This document shows positions 16,085 through 23,291 of a stretch of DNA of 32,604 bases, one piece after another. The DNA lies in assembly GCA_039930945.1 (NCBI GenBank), contig JBDTSW010000014.1, positions 1 to 32,604 on the forward strand, in the 5' to 3' direction. The position numbers were made by a program, and so were the translations under genes. The first letter of the stretch is position 1. Each line of letters opens with the position of its first letter. The DNA comes from JBDTSW01 sp039930945 (lineage in GTDB: Bacteria > Actinomycetota > Thermoleophilia > Solirubrobacterales > 70-9). Below the pieces are notes generated by a model. It saw nothing but the letters and a program-made list of their open reading frames with translations, had not been told where the DNA came from and did not search any database.

Positions 16085-16681
16085 ATGAGCACGATGACGC
16101 TGAGTCGGCGGCCGTTGCTCGCCTCGCTGCCGCTGGTGGCTGCGCTGACGATCGCCGCCTGCGGTGAGGCCGGCGGTGGAGGAGAGCAAGGGCTTGAGGC
16201 GGCCGAGCCGGCTGCCGCCGCCGCCTCCGGCAAGGGCGTGCCCCGGCCCCTGGCCGAGAATCGCGCTCAGGCCAACCAGCTCATCGACGGCTCCACCGGG
16301 GCCCTCGAGGCCAAGCTCGCCGACCTCCGCGGCCACCCGGTGGTGGTCAACCAGTGGGGCTCCTGGTGTCCACCCTGCCGGGCGGAGTTCCCGTTCTTCG
16401 GTGAGGTCGCCGAGGCGCATGCCAAGGACGTCGCCTTCGTCGGCGTGGACATCCAGGATGACGCGGCCGCGGCCGCGGACTTCCTCGCGGAGCTCCCGGT
16501 GCCGTACCCCAGCATCGTCGACCAGGACGCCGACGCGGTTCGGAGCATCGGCTGGAGCGGGGTGTCACCGACGACCTGGTTCGTCGACGAGCGCGGCGAG
16601 ATCGCCCATCAGCGTCCCGGCGCCTACCCGGACGGCGCCACGCTGGAGGCGGACATCCAGACCCACCTGCTGGGCGGATAG
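16085..16681 (+). CDS. TlpA/ResA-like thiol-disulfide oxidoreductase, lipoprotein
   Basis: The 198-residue protein has an n-region with two arginines, a hydrophobic stretch and the lipobox IAAC with lipidated Cys26. A flexible Ala/Gly linker leads to a thioredoxin fold (about 65-198) with active site WCPPC (Cys95, Cys98) and the cis-proline region GVSPTTWFVD. It would reduce or isomerise disulfides, or reduce apocytochrome c, outside the membrane. Eleven bases downstream is ccdA, its usual electron donor. ATG 16085 is chosen because it puts the signal peptide at the N-terminus. Confidence 0.9.
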   Translation: MSTMTLSRRPLLASLPLVAALTIAACGEAGGGGEQGLEAAEPAAAAASGKGVPRPLAENRAQANQLIDGSTGALEAKLADLRGHPVVVNQWGSWCPPCRAEFPFFGEVAEAHAKDVAFVGVDIQDDAAAAADFLAELPVPYPSIVDQDADAVRSIGWSGVSPTTWFVDERGEIAHQRPGAYPDGATLEADIQTHLLGG

Positions 16682-16691
16682 GCCGGCAGCG

Positions 16692-17438
16692 ATGGAGGTC
16701 GATCCGGCGGCGGGGGTCGGAGTCCTCGCTGCAATGGCGGCCGGGGTGGTTTCCTTTCTGTCGCCCTGCGTCCTGCCGCTCGTTCCCGGGTACCTCTCCG
16801 CCGTCGCCGGCCTCAACCCAGGCGAGATCGAGAGCGCCAGCCGGCGCCAGGTGCTCGTGCCCAGCCTGCTCTTCATCGCCAGCTTCTCGGCGATCTTCAT
16901 CGTTCTCGGCCTCTCGGCCACGAGCCTCGGCCAGACGCTTCAGACGAACCGTGATCTGCTGAACAAGATCGCGGGCATCCTCATCATCCTCATGGGGGTG
17001 CTGTTCGTGGCCAGCCTGCTCGTCGTTCGGCTGAACCGGGAATGGCGCGTGGACGCATTGATGGAGCGCGCGGGCAAGGGCGGACCGCTCGTCGCCGGGG
17101 CCGCGTTCGCGATCGCCTGGACGCCCTGCGTCGGGCCAACGCTGGCGGCGATCCTGAGCGCAGCCGCGCTCTCGGACTCGGCCGCCCATGGCGCCTTCCT
17201 GCTCGCCTTCTACTCCGCGGGGCTCGGGATCCCGTTCCTGATCACCGCGCTGGCCTTCAACCGGGCGACGGCGGCGTTCGCGGTGGTCAAGCGCCACTAC
17301 TCGGCGATCATCGCCACCGGCGGCGTGATCCTGATCGCGATGGGCATCCTCGTCTACACTGGCGAGCTGTTCCAACTCAACATCGAGGCGCAGAAGTTCC
17401 TCGATCGCTTCGGGCTGAACTTCTTCTCCGACATCTGA
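16692..17438 (+). CDS. ccdA: CcdA/DsbD-type transmembrane thiol-electron carrier
   Basis: The 248-residue polytopic protein has six predicted helices. Its two redox cysteines sit in the conserved places: SFLSPCVLPLVPGY in the first helix and WTPCVGPTL in the fourth. CcdA carries electrons from cytosolic thioredoxin across the membrane to TlpA/ResA-type proteins for cytochrome c maturation or disulfide repair. The start at ATG 16692, 11 nt after the tlpA-like stop, gives the normal CcdA length; a longer frame through the upstream gene is rejected. No cytochrome c ligation genes (ccsA/resB) are visible here. Confidence 0.92.
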   Translation: MEVDPAAGVGVLAAMAAGVVSFLSPCVLPLVPGYLSAVAGLNPGEIESASRRQVLVPSLLFIASFSAIFIVLGLSATSLGQTLQTNRDLLNKIAGILIILMGVLFVASLLVVRLNREWRVDALMERAGKGGPLVAGAAFAIAWTPCVGPTLAAILSAAALSDSAAHGAFLLAFYSAGLGIPFLITALAFNRATAAFAVVKRHYSAIIATGGVILIAMGILVYTGELFQLNIEAQKFLDRFGLNFFSDI

Positions 17439-17490
17439 GCCGACGGCACGGCGGGGGGTGTTTGCAGGTTCTCGCGCGCGGCCAGGGCGA

Positions 17491-18108
17491 TCAGCGGCGC
17501 TTGTTCGCGAGCAGGCAGAGCGACGGGTAGCCGACCCCGCCTACCCGGCGACTCGCCTCGAGCGTGAACCCCGCGAGGCTGATCTGATCCGAGGGGTCGA
17601 GCGGCGTCAGGCCCGCGAGGACGCCCGTCGAGCGGGCGGCGATTGCCCTCAGGGGCCGGCTCGCAAGGCGCGAGAGCCTGGTGGCAGGCGGTGCGACGGT
17701 GACGACGCCCAGGCGCCCGCCGGGCGCGAGCACGCGGTACAGCTCTCCTAGGGCCGAAGCGCGCGAGCGCGGGTCGAGCAGGTGCAGGAGATAGGCGCAG
17801 GTGACCACCTCGAAGCCTTCGTCGGCAAACGGAAGGTCTCTGGCGTCGGCGGTCGCCAGTTCGATCGCTCGGGGCAGCGCCGCTCGCGCCCGGGCGAGCA
17901 TCTGCTCCGAGCTGTCCACCCCGAGCGCGCGAGCTGGTCGCGCCGGGCACCCCGGAAGCTGCCGCAGCGCCCCGCCCGTGCCGGTGCCCACGTCGAGCAG
18001 GCGATCGGAGGGCGAGATCGCCACCAGCTCGAGCATCGCCCGCAGCGCCGGGCGCTCGAGGAAGAGCTGCCGGTCGTAGAACCTGGCGACTCGCGACCAG
18101 TCAGTCAG
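17491..18108 (-). CDS. SAM-dependent methyltransferase (UbiE-like), probable CTG start
   Basis: The protein is about 205 residues with a class I methyltransferase core: motif I LLDVGTGTGGAL near residues 36-47, an acidic residue after strand 2 (GVDSSEQML), ADARDLPF, then VTCAYLLHLLDPRS and RVLAPGGRLGVV. There is no ATG or GTG between the anti-sigma stop and motif I. Candidate starts are CTG 18108, overlapping the anti-sigma TGA as CTGA, or TTG 18222 deep inside the anti-sigma gene. CTG gives a natural N-terminus (TDWSRVARFYDRQ) and fits the coupled starts of the two genes before it. It is the third gene of the sigma/anti-sigma operon. Substrate unknown. Confidence 0.8.
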   Translation of the reverse strand: MTDWSRVARFYDRQLFLERPALRAMLELVAISPSDRLLDVGTGTGGALRQLPGCPARPARALGVDSSEQMLARARAALPRAIELATADARDLPFADEGFEVVTCAYLLHLLDPRSRASALGELYRVLAPGGRLGVVTVAPPATRLSRLASRPLRAIAARSTGVLAGLTPLDPSDQISLAGFTLEASRRVGGVGYPSLCLLANKRR

Positions 18109-18362
18109 GGCGCTTTGCGCAGTCGCTCGATGACGCCGCCCGCGACGCCGGGGCTCGGCTCCGTCCGCAGCGCGCGCAGACCCTCGAGGGTGCGGCGAAG
18201 CGTGGCCAGGACCCGGTGGCAATCCGGGCAGATGCCCACATGATCCTGGACGCGGGCCGTGTGTCCGCTGTCCAGCCCCTCGTCGATGTAGTCCGACAGG
18301 TGCGCATGCGTCCAGCGGTGCTCGCGCATGTAGCGGTGGTGGGCGATCAGCCTGCGAATCAC
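18105..18362 (-). CDS. Zinc-finger anti-sigma factor
   Basis: The 85-residue protein has the ZAS signature, here His41-x3-Cys45-x2-Cys48 (DHVGICPDC) with an upstream His in SGHTARVQ. ZAS proteins bind zinc and hold an ECF sigma factor inactive until a redox or other signal. The start is GTG 18362, overlapping the sigma stop as GTGA. There is no obvious transmembrane helix after the zinc motif, so it is probably a cytosolic RsrA-like sensor. Confidence 0.88.
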   Translation of the reverse strand: MIRRLIAHHRYMREHRWTHAHLSDYIDEGLDSGHTARVQDHVGICPDCHRVLATLRRTLEGLRALRTEPSPGVAGGVIERLRKAP

Positions 18363-18934
18363 GGTCCTACCTCCAGGAAGTACTCGTCGAGCGTGCGGCG
18401 CACCGCCAGCCGTGCCCGATGCAGCCGGCTCTTGAAGGCGGCCTCCCCGAGATCCATCACCTCGGCCGCCTCCCGGGTGGACAACCCCTCGACGTCGCGG
18501 AGAACGATCGGCGCGCGGTACTCGATCGGGAGCCCGCGGATCGCCCGCTCGAGAACGCCTCGCAACTCCGCCTGATCAGCGCGGGTCTCGGGCGCCTCGC
18601 TCCAGTCCGGGGCCTCCGGAATCGGCTCGTCGTCGAGCGAGACGACCTCGACGGGAGGCCTTCGCGCCGCATGACGCTTGGCCTCGTTGATGCCGATTCG
18701 GTAGAGCCAGGTGAAAAAGCGAGAGCGCGCCTGGAAACGGCCGATTCCGCGCCAGGCCCGCAGGAACGCCTCCTGGGTGACCTCCTGCGCCTGCTCGGGG
18801 TCGGCGACGAAGCGAAGGACGACCGCGTAGAGGCGGTCGGCATGGCGACGAGCCAACTCCTCGAAGGCTGCCCGATCGCCCTCTTGGGCGCGCTCGACGA
18901 GTGCGGCTTCCTGCTCTGGCCCGGCGCGGCGCAT
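18359..18934 (-). CDS. ECF-type RNA polymerase sigma factor
   Basis: The 191-residue protein has region 2 (AFEELARRHADRLYAVVLRF ... QEAFLRAWRGIGRFQARSRF, about 22-75) and region 4 (LPIEYRAPIVLRDVEGLST, then a helix-turn-helix near 150-180). There is no region 1 or 3, the typical ECF layout. The acidic linker (VSLDDEPIPEAPDWSEAPET) between regions 2 and 4 resembles the SigE/SigW-like groups. It is the first gene of a three-gene operon with its anti-sigma factor and a methyltransferase, joined by 4-nt overlaps. Its target promoters are unknown. Confidence 0.93.
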   Translation of the reverse strand: MRRAGPEQEAALVERAQEGDRAAFEELARRHADRLYAVVLRFVADPEQAQEVTQEAFLRAWRGIGRFQARSRFFTWLYRIGINEAKRHAARRPPVEVVSLDDEPIPEAPDWSEAPETRADQAELRGVLERAIRGLPIEYRAPIVLRDVEGLSTREAAEVMDLGEAAFKSRLHRARLAVRRTLDEYFLEVGP

Positions 18935-19058
18935 CGCCCGTAGGTTGACAGCGCGCTCCGTCTGGCGAACCCCATGTCCCTCAGACCCCCGATAGCCGGA
19001 TCGGTTTCGCGGCCGGCCGGTCGACGTTCCATCGGCTCTCGGACCCCCTGCCGGGCGG

Positions 19059-19160
19059 CTAGCAGCCGAGGCAGATCTTGGCGAAGGGCACCAGGGCGGC
19101 GCCGAGGAAACCGGCGCTGAGAACCAGGCGCGTCAGCGGCAGGCGCGAACCGGCGGTCAT
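19059..19160 (-). CDS. Candidate 33-residue membrane micro-protein
   Basis: This short ORF starts 31 nt after the DUF3179 stop on the same strand: a basic start (MTAGSRLPLTR), one hydrophobic helix (LVLSAGFLGAALVPFA) and the end KICLGC with two cysteines. About 30 of 33 codons end in G or C, as in neighbouring real genes. No clear ribosome-binding site is present, and no family is recognised. It may be a small partner of the DUF3179 lipoprotein. Confidence 0.45.
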   Translation of the reverse strand: MTAGSRLPLTRLVLSAGFLGAALVPFAKICLGC

Positions 19161-19191
19161 GTCGGTTCGACCCCATCCGAGCGCAAAGGGT

Positions 19192-20343
19192 TCAGCGCCT
19201 GATCTCGGCGTTCGGGTAGAAGGCGGCGAGGGCGAACCAGAACTGATCGTCGTGGGCCACCTGGGTCAGCTGCGCTCCCTTCAGCGGGCCGGCAGTGGCC
19301 TTACCGCTCATGTTCCACGCCGAGCCGGTCTGGGAGTCACGAAAGGATCCAGGATCAGGCCCGGGCTCGAAGTCGAGCGCGCGCCCGCGGGGCGAGCGAT
19401 CGAAGATCGCGGCCGAGCCGACATCGCGCCCGGCCGAGATCAGCGGGCTGTCCAGCGCCGAGGCGACGTCCGGGTCGAAGAAGACCACCACCTCCTTCCC
19501 GTCGATCTCGTCGTTGACCGGAGCCTCCTCGGCGAGCCGGGAGAACGGGTAGACGACCGCCGAGTCATCCTCGGTCTGGACCGCGGCGACGCGCTCCTTC
19601 GGCGGCAGCGAGGGGTCGGCCTCGTCGCCAAGCAGGAAGGGCTGCGAGTCCGGGTCGCTGTCATACGCCGTGTATGGGTTCGAGCCGTAGTCGCGGTCGA
19701 AGCCCGTGTCGCGCGAGAGCACCATCGCCTCGGGGTGTTGGCGCTCGACCTCCCCCCAGGAGAGGATCTGCGAAGGCAGGACCTCGAGCATCGTCCCGGT
19801 CAGCTCCCCGACCACCGCCTCGGCGGTGAGCTGCTGCCACCACGACTCGGTCTTGCGGTCGTACATGACCAGGTCGGAGTTGCGCAGCATCCCGGTGGTC
19901 CCGAACTCGACCGGGCCGCCTTGCACCTCGCGCCGGAAGGCCACGGTCGAGTTGCAGAGCGGGCAGTAGGTGACCGCGACGGGGACCCCGTCGATCTCGT
20001 CGTTGACGATCTCGTGCCAGGTCAGGATCTGGATCGGGTAGGCGCGGACCTCGCCGGCGACCTCGACCACCGCCACCGGCTCCCGGGCGTCGAGGAACCC
20101 GTTCGCCTCCTCGACGGTGACGAACCTGGGCTCGTCGATCGAGGGGATGCCGTCCTTCGGCGGCCCGCCGCCGACGAACTCGTCCAGGGGTACGGCGTGG
20201 TCGGAGAAGTCGGTCTTCCACCCCGAGGTGGGGAACGGGGGCTCGGCGGAACCCCCGGAGGCGCCTTCGTCACCGCCGCCGCTGCCACCGCAGCCCGCGA
20301 TAACCGCGGTGACGAGCAGGCCGGTGACGAGGGTCCACTTCAT
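19192..20343 (-). CDS. DUF3179 domain lipoprotein
   Basis: The 383-residue protein has a lipobox, IAGC, with Cys18. It is followed by the Gly/Ser-rich linker GGSGGGDEGASGGS and a DUF3179 domain (about 45-380). Conserved segments are AYPIQILTWHEIVND, VTYCPLCNSTVAF (two cysteines that could bind a metal or form a disulfide) and GMLRNSDLVMYDRKTESWW. It should be anchored on the outer face of the membrane; the role of DUF3179 proteins is not established. GGGTCGGAG precedes the ATG. Confidence 0.9.
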   Translation of the reverse strand: MKWTLVTGLLVTAVIAGCGGSGGGDEGASGGSAEPPFPTSGWKTDFSDHAVPLDEFVGGGPPKDGIPSIDEPRFVTVEEANGFLDAREPVAVVEVAGEVRAYPIQILTWHEIVNDEIDGVPVAVTYCPLCNSTVAFRREVQGGPVEFGTTGMLRNSDLVMYDRKTESWWQQLTAEAVVGELTGTMLEVLPSQILSWGEVERQHPEAMVLSRDTGFDRDYGSNPYTAYDSDPDSQPFLLGDEADPSLPPKERVAAVQTEDDSAVVYPFSRLAEEAPVNDEIDGKEVVVFFDPDVASALDSPLISAGRDVGSAAIFDRSPRGRALDFEPGPDPGSFRDSQTGSAWNMSGKATAGPLKGAQLTQVAHDDQFWFALAAFYPNAEIRR

Positions 20344-20445
20344 ATGACTCCGACCCCACCACGGCGGATTCGGGTTCGGCTTCGCTGGTGGATGCGCGGC
20401 TCGAGCGGGAATCGCCCTGCGGGGTCGGGTGACGTTCGAGTGCGC

Positions 20446-20697
20446 TCAACTGTGGCTGGTCTCGCGGGCCCGGCGTTGGCGGCGCAGGATGAGGCCGCCG
20501 ATCCCGGCGCCGGTCAGGGCCCAGACGCCGGCTCCGGCGCCGAGTGTGGCGGCGAAGCCGATCCCACCGAGGAGCGCGACCAGCAGAGGCCAGGCGGCGC
20601 AGCAGATCACGGCCACGGCCGCGAGGCCGATCGCGACGGCCCCGCCGCGCACGCCTGAAGAGGCGTCGATCCGCCCTCGTTCCGGCGCCGCGCTCAC
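20446..20697 (-). CDS. Small membrane protein with Cys-Cys pair, putative mercury (MerT/MerF-like) transporter
   Basis: The 83-residue protein has two hydrophobic helices, about 20-47 and 50-72, with vicinal Cys32-Cys33 in the first (AVICCAAWPLL). MerT, MerF and MerC carry such a pair in their first helix to pass Hg(II) inward. The start GTG 20697 overlaps the regulator stop as GTGA, so it is coupled to the ArsR-type gene and divergent from merA. Sequence similarity outside the cysteine pair is too limited for a firm name; the context is the main support. Confidence 0.65.
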   Translation of the reverse strand: MSAAPERGRIDASSGVRGGAVAIGLAAVAVICCAAWPLLVALLGGIGFAATLGAGAGVWALTGAGIGGLILRRQRRARETSHS

Positions 20698-21065
20698 GCC
20701 CGCCGGCAGGCGGCGACGTGCTCCTCGTTGCCCTCGAGCAGCGCTCTGGCCAGGCCGACCACCCGCTCGACGCGCTCGTCGGCGATCCGGTTGTAGACGG
20801 TGCGGTGCTCGCGCCGCGCCTCGACGAACCCGCACCAGCGAAGGCAGGCCAGGTGATTGGAGACGTTCGGCTGGGCGAGGCCGAGCCGGTTGACCAGCTC
20901 GCCGACGGAAAGCTCGTCCTTCGCGGTCAGGGCCTCGAGGATCCGCAGCCGGGCCGGGTCCGCGAGGACGCGGAAATACTTGGCCAGGAACTCGGCCTCG
21001 GTGGGCCGAGCCGGGAGGGTGAAGGGGGTCTCTGCGAGGGTGCTGGATGTCATATTCTGCATCAT
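20694..21065 (-). CDS. ArsR/SmtB-family metal sensor, Streptomyces MerR/CmtR-like
   Basis: The 123-residue winged-helix repressor has an HTH at about 52-75 (LSVGELVNRLGLAQPNVSNH) with Cys74 and Cys78 in the recognition helix (LACLRWCGF) and Cys120 near the C-terminus. CmtR of Mycobacterium uses the same arrangement to bind Cd/Pb, and streptomycete mercury operons use an ArsR-type 'MerR'. Divergence from merA makes Hg(II) the likely inducer. Candidate ATGs are 21065, 21062 and 21053; 21065 is the outermost. No Shine-Dalgarno sequence precedes any of them, which suggests a leaderless message. Confidence 0.88.
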   Translation of the reverse strand: MMQNMTSSTLAETPFTLPARPTEAEFLAKYFRVLADPARLRILEALTAKDELSVGELVNRLGLAQPNVSNHLACLRWCGFVEARREHRTVYNRIADERVERVVGLARALLEGNEEHVAACRRA

Positions 21066-21093
21066 TAATATATTGCTACACTGATATTATGCC
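21066..21093. promoter_or_regulatory. Divergent mer promoter/operator with 6-bp dyad
   Basis: This AT-rich 28-bp gap contains the perfect inverted repeat TAATAT (21066-21071) and ATATTA (21084-21089), with 12 bp between. -10-like boxes lie inside each arm: TATTAT towards merA and TATATT towards the regulator. An ArsR-type dimer bound to the dyad would block both promoters. The gap stands out from the GC-rich surroundings. Confidence 0.65.
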
Positions 21094-22461
21094 ATGAGCA
21101 AGCGCAGCACAAGTGACTACGACCTGCTGGTGATCGGCTCGGGCTCCGCCGCGATGGCGGCCGCGATCCGCGCTCGCGACTGGAGCCGCACGGTGCTGCT
21201 GGTCGAGCGCGGGACCACGGGGGGAACGTGCGTCAACGTCGGCTGCGTGCCGTCGAAGGCGCTCCTCCACGACTCCGAGCGGGCAAACGGAACCAGGCTC
21301 TCCGACGCGGTCGTCCGCAAGGACGCCCTGGTCGGGCGGCTGCGGCAGGAGAAGTACGTCGAGCTGATCGCCGACTACGGCATCGACTACCGCGCCGGCG
21401 AGGCCCGGGTCACGAGTCCTCACACGATCTCCGTGGATGATGAGGAGATCCGCGGCGAGGCGGTCCTGCTCGCCGCCGGCGCCCGTGCCGACGCGCCCCC
21501 GATCCCCGGCCTCGCCGACGCCGGCTACCTGACCAGCGACTCGGCCATCGACCTCGCCGAGCCACCGCGGCGCTTGGCGGTGATCGGCGCCAACGCGATC
21601 GGCCTCGAGCTGGGGCAGATGCTCGGCAACTTCGGCTCCCAGGTGACCTTCGTCGACCTCGCCGAGCGGATCGCGCCGTTCGAGGAGCCGGAGGTCTCCG
21701 CCGGGCTCGAGAAGATCCTCGAGGCCGATGGGGCGCGGGTGATCACCTCGGCGAATATCGCCGAGGTCGCCGTCGACGGCGATGAGAAGGTCTTGCGAGG
21801 CGGCGCCGCCGGCGAGTCGCTGGAGGTGCGGGCCGACGAGCTGCTGGTCGCCACCGGTAGGCGCCCGAGCACGGCCGGCCTCGGCCTCGAGGAGGCCGGG
21901 GTGAAGCTCGATTCCCGCGGGGCGGTCGTTGTCGACGACCACCAGCGCACCTCGGTGCCCTCGATCTACGCCGCGGGTGACGTCACCGCTCAGCCGCAGT
22001 TCGTCTATGTCGCCACCGCCGGTGGCGCCGCCGCGGCTTCGAACGCGCTCGGCCTCGGCGAGCAGACCCTCGACTTCGACTCCCTGCCGCGGGTGACGTT
22101 CACGCGACCGCAGATCGCTTCGGCCGGCCTGACGGAGTCGGAGAGCAGGAAGCGCGGCTTCGACGTGGAGGTGCGCGTCCTTGGCCTCGAGGCCGTCCCA
22201 CGCGCCCTGGTCAACGGCGAGACCCGCGGCCTGTTCAAGCTGGTCGCCGAGTCGGGCACGGGGCACCTCCTCGGCGCCAGCATCCTTGCCGAGGCTGCGG
22301 GCGAGGTGATCCAGTCGGCGGTGCTCGCGATCCGCGCCGGGATGACGGTGGATGACCTGACCCAGGCTTGGGCGCCCTACCTGACGATGGCCGAGGGTCT
22401 GAAGCTCGCGGCGCAGGCCTTCGAGCGCGACGTCGCCAGGCTCTCGTGCTGTGCGGCCTGA
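21094..22461 (+). CDS. merA: Mercuric reductase
   Basis: The 455-residue flavoprotein disulfide reductase has an FAD motif VIGSGSAAMAA, redox-active Cys46 and Cys51 (GGTCVNVGC), an NAD(P)H domain VIGANAIGLELGQ, a second FAD motif IYAAGDV and a dimer-interface end WAPYLTMAEGLKLAAQAF. It ends with the Cys452-Cys453 pair (RLSCCAA) that hands Hg(II) to the active site in MerA. MerA reduces Hg(II) to volatile Hg(0) in the cytosol. The N-terminal HMA domain of many MerA proteins is absent. No ribosome-binding site precedes the ATG. Confidence 0.93.
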   Translation: MSKRSTSDYDLLVIGSGSAAMAAAIRARDWSRTVLLVERGTTGGTCVNVGCVPSKALLHDSERANGTRLSDAVVRKDALVGRLRQEKYVELIADYGIDYRAGEARVTSPHTISVDDEEIRGEAVLLAAGARADAPPIPGLADAGYLTSDSAIDLAEPPRRLAVIGANAIGLELGQMLGNFGSQVTFVDLAERIAPFEEPEVSAGLEKILEADGARVITSANIAEVAVDGDEKVLRGGAAGESLEVRADELLVATGRRPSTAGLGLEEAGVKLDSRGAVVVDDHQRTSVPSIYAAGDVTAQPQFVYVATAGGAAAASNALGLGEQTLDFDSLPRVTFTRPQIASAGLTESESRKRGFDVEVRVLGLEAVPRALVNGETRGLFKLVAESGTGHLLGASILAEAAGEVIQSAVLAIRAGMTVDDLTQAWAPYLTMAEGLKLAAQAFERDVARLSCCAA

Positions 22462-22499
22462 TCGGGACGCGACGACCGGGTGCTCCCGACGGCCAGGCC

Positions 22500-23291
22500 T
22501 CAGGTTTCCGGATTCGCTCGGGGGTCAGGAAGACCGGACTTGGGCCGGGCGACGGTCCAGTCGAATCGCCCATAGCGGACCCGGACGCGCCCGCGGTCGT
22601 CCTCGAGCCAGCTCGGCGGCTCCGAGAGATGGCGAGCGGCAAAGGCGAGCCGCTCGGCACGGTCGCCGAAGTCAGCGCGGTACAGGCGGATCAGCCGGGG
22701 AAGCGCGATCCGTCGCCTCTGCGAGTCGATCTCGGTCTCGGCGTCGAGGTAGGCGCTCGTCGCCGCCCCGAGTTGGGTCTCCACAAGCTCGGCGTCGTAG
22801 GCCAATACCGGCGGGCAGGACCGGGCGCCGCAATTGAGCGCGAAATGGACCCGCGGGTCCACCGTCGGCGGCGCTGCATGCAGCCGCGGATCGCCACCCC
22901 GAAGCGGCCGGCGCAGCCGAAATGGAGGACGGCGGTTCCGGCGCAGGATCCCGTGTTCGATCAGGTTCAGCGGGTAGGGCCGGCCGCCGACGTCGTAGGC
23001 GACACGGTCGAACATCCGCAGGTGGCGCAGCAGGCTCCCATGCAGGGGTCGAAGGCAGAGGCAGTGCAGGAGCAGGGCGTTGTAGACGTTGAGCCAGAAC
23101 GCCACCCGGGCGTCCTGGCCCTCGATCCCCGTCGGGTCTACCCGGCGGAGCGCCGCCGCGAGCGAGCCCAAGGGTTCGCAGTCGCCGGTTCTCCTCGCCT
23201 CAAGCGCCTCGGAGAGCAGGCTCCTCGAGAGCCCGGCGGGGTCGGCCGTCGCCGGCGCCTCTCCGGGGTTGAGCACCTCGAGCCGGCTCAC
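22500..23291 (-). CDS. DUF547 domain protein
   Basis: The 263-residue protein matches DUF547: ARVAFWLNVYNALLLHCL (61-78), FDRVAYDVGGRPYPLNLIEHG (94-114) and FALNCGARSCPPV with Cys154 and Cys159 (150-162). DUF547 is a domain of unknown function; a link to papain-like folds has been suggested, which I cannot judge here. There is no signal peptide, so it is probably cytosolic. GTG 23291 overlaps the methyltransferase stop as GTGA. It is the last gene of the radical SAM operon, which suggests action on the same substrate. Confidence 0.85.
   Translation of the reverse strand: MSRLEVLNPGEAPATADPAGLSRSLLSEALEARRTGDCEPLGSLAAALRRVDPTGIEGQDARVAFWLNVYNALLLHCLCLRPLHGSLLRHLRMFDRVAYDVGGRPYPLNLIEHGILRRNRRPPFRLRRPLRGGDPRLHAAPPTVDPRVHFALNCGARSCPPVLAYDAELVETQLGAATSAYLDAETEIDSQRRRIALPRLIRLYRADFGDRAERLAFAARHLSEPPSWLEDDRGRVRVRYGRFDWTVARPKSGLPDPRANPET

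Noticed and set aside
16164..16691. N-terminal extension of CcdA through the TlpA-like gene
   Set aside because: Ser/Arg/Pro-rich shadow of the TlpA frame; ATG 16692 gives the normal CcdA length.
22462..22489. Hairpin TCGGGA/TCCCGA after merA as a terminator
   Set aside because: Only 6 bp, a 16-nt loop and no T-tract; too weak.
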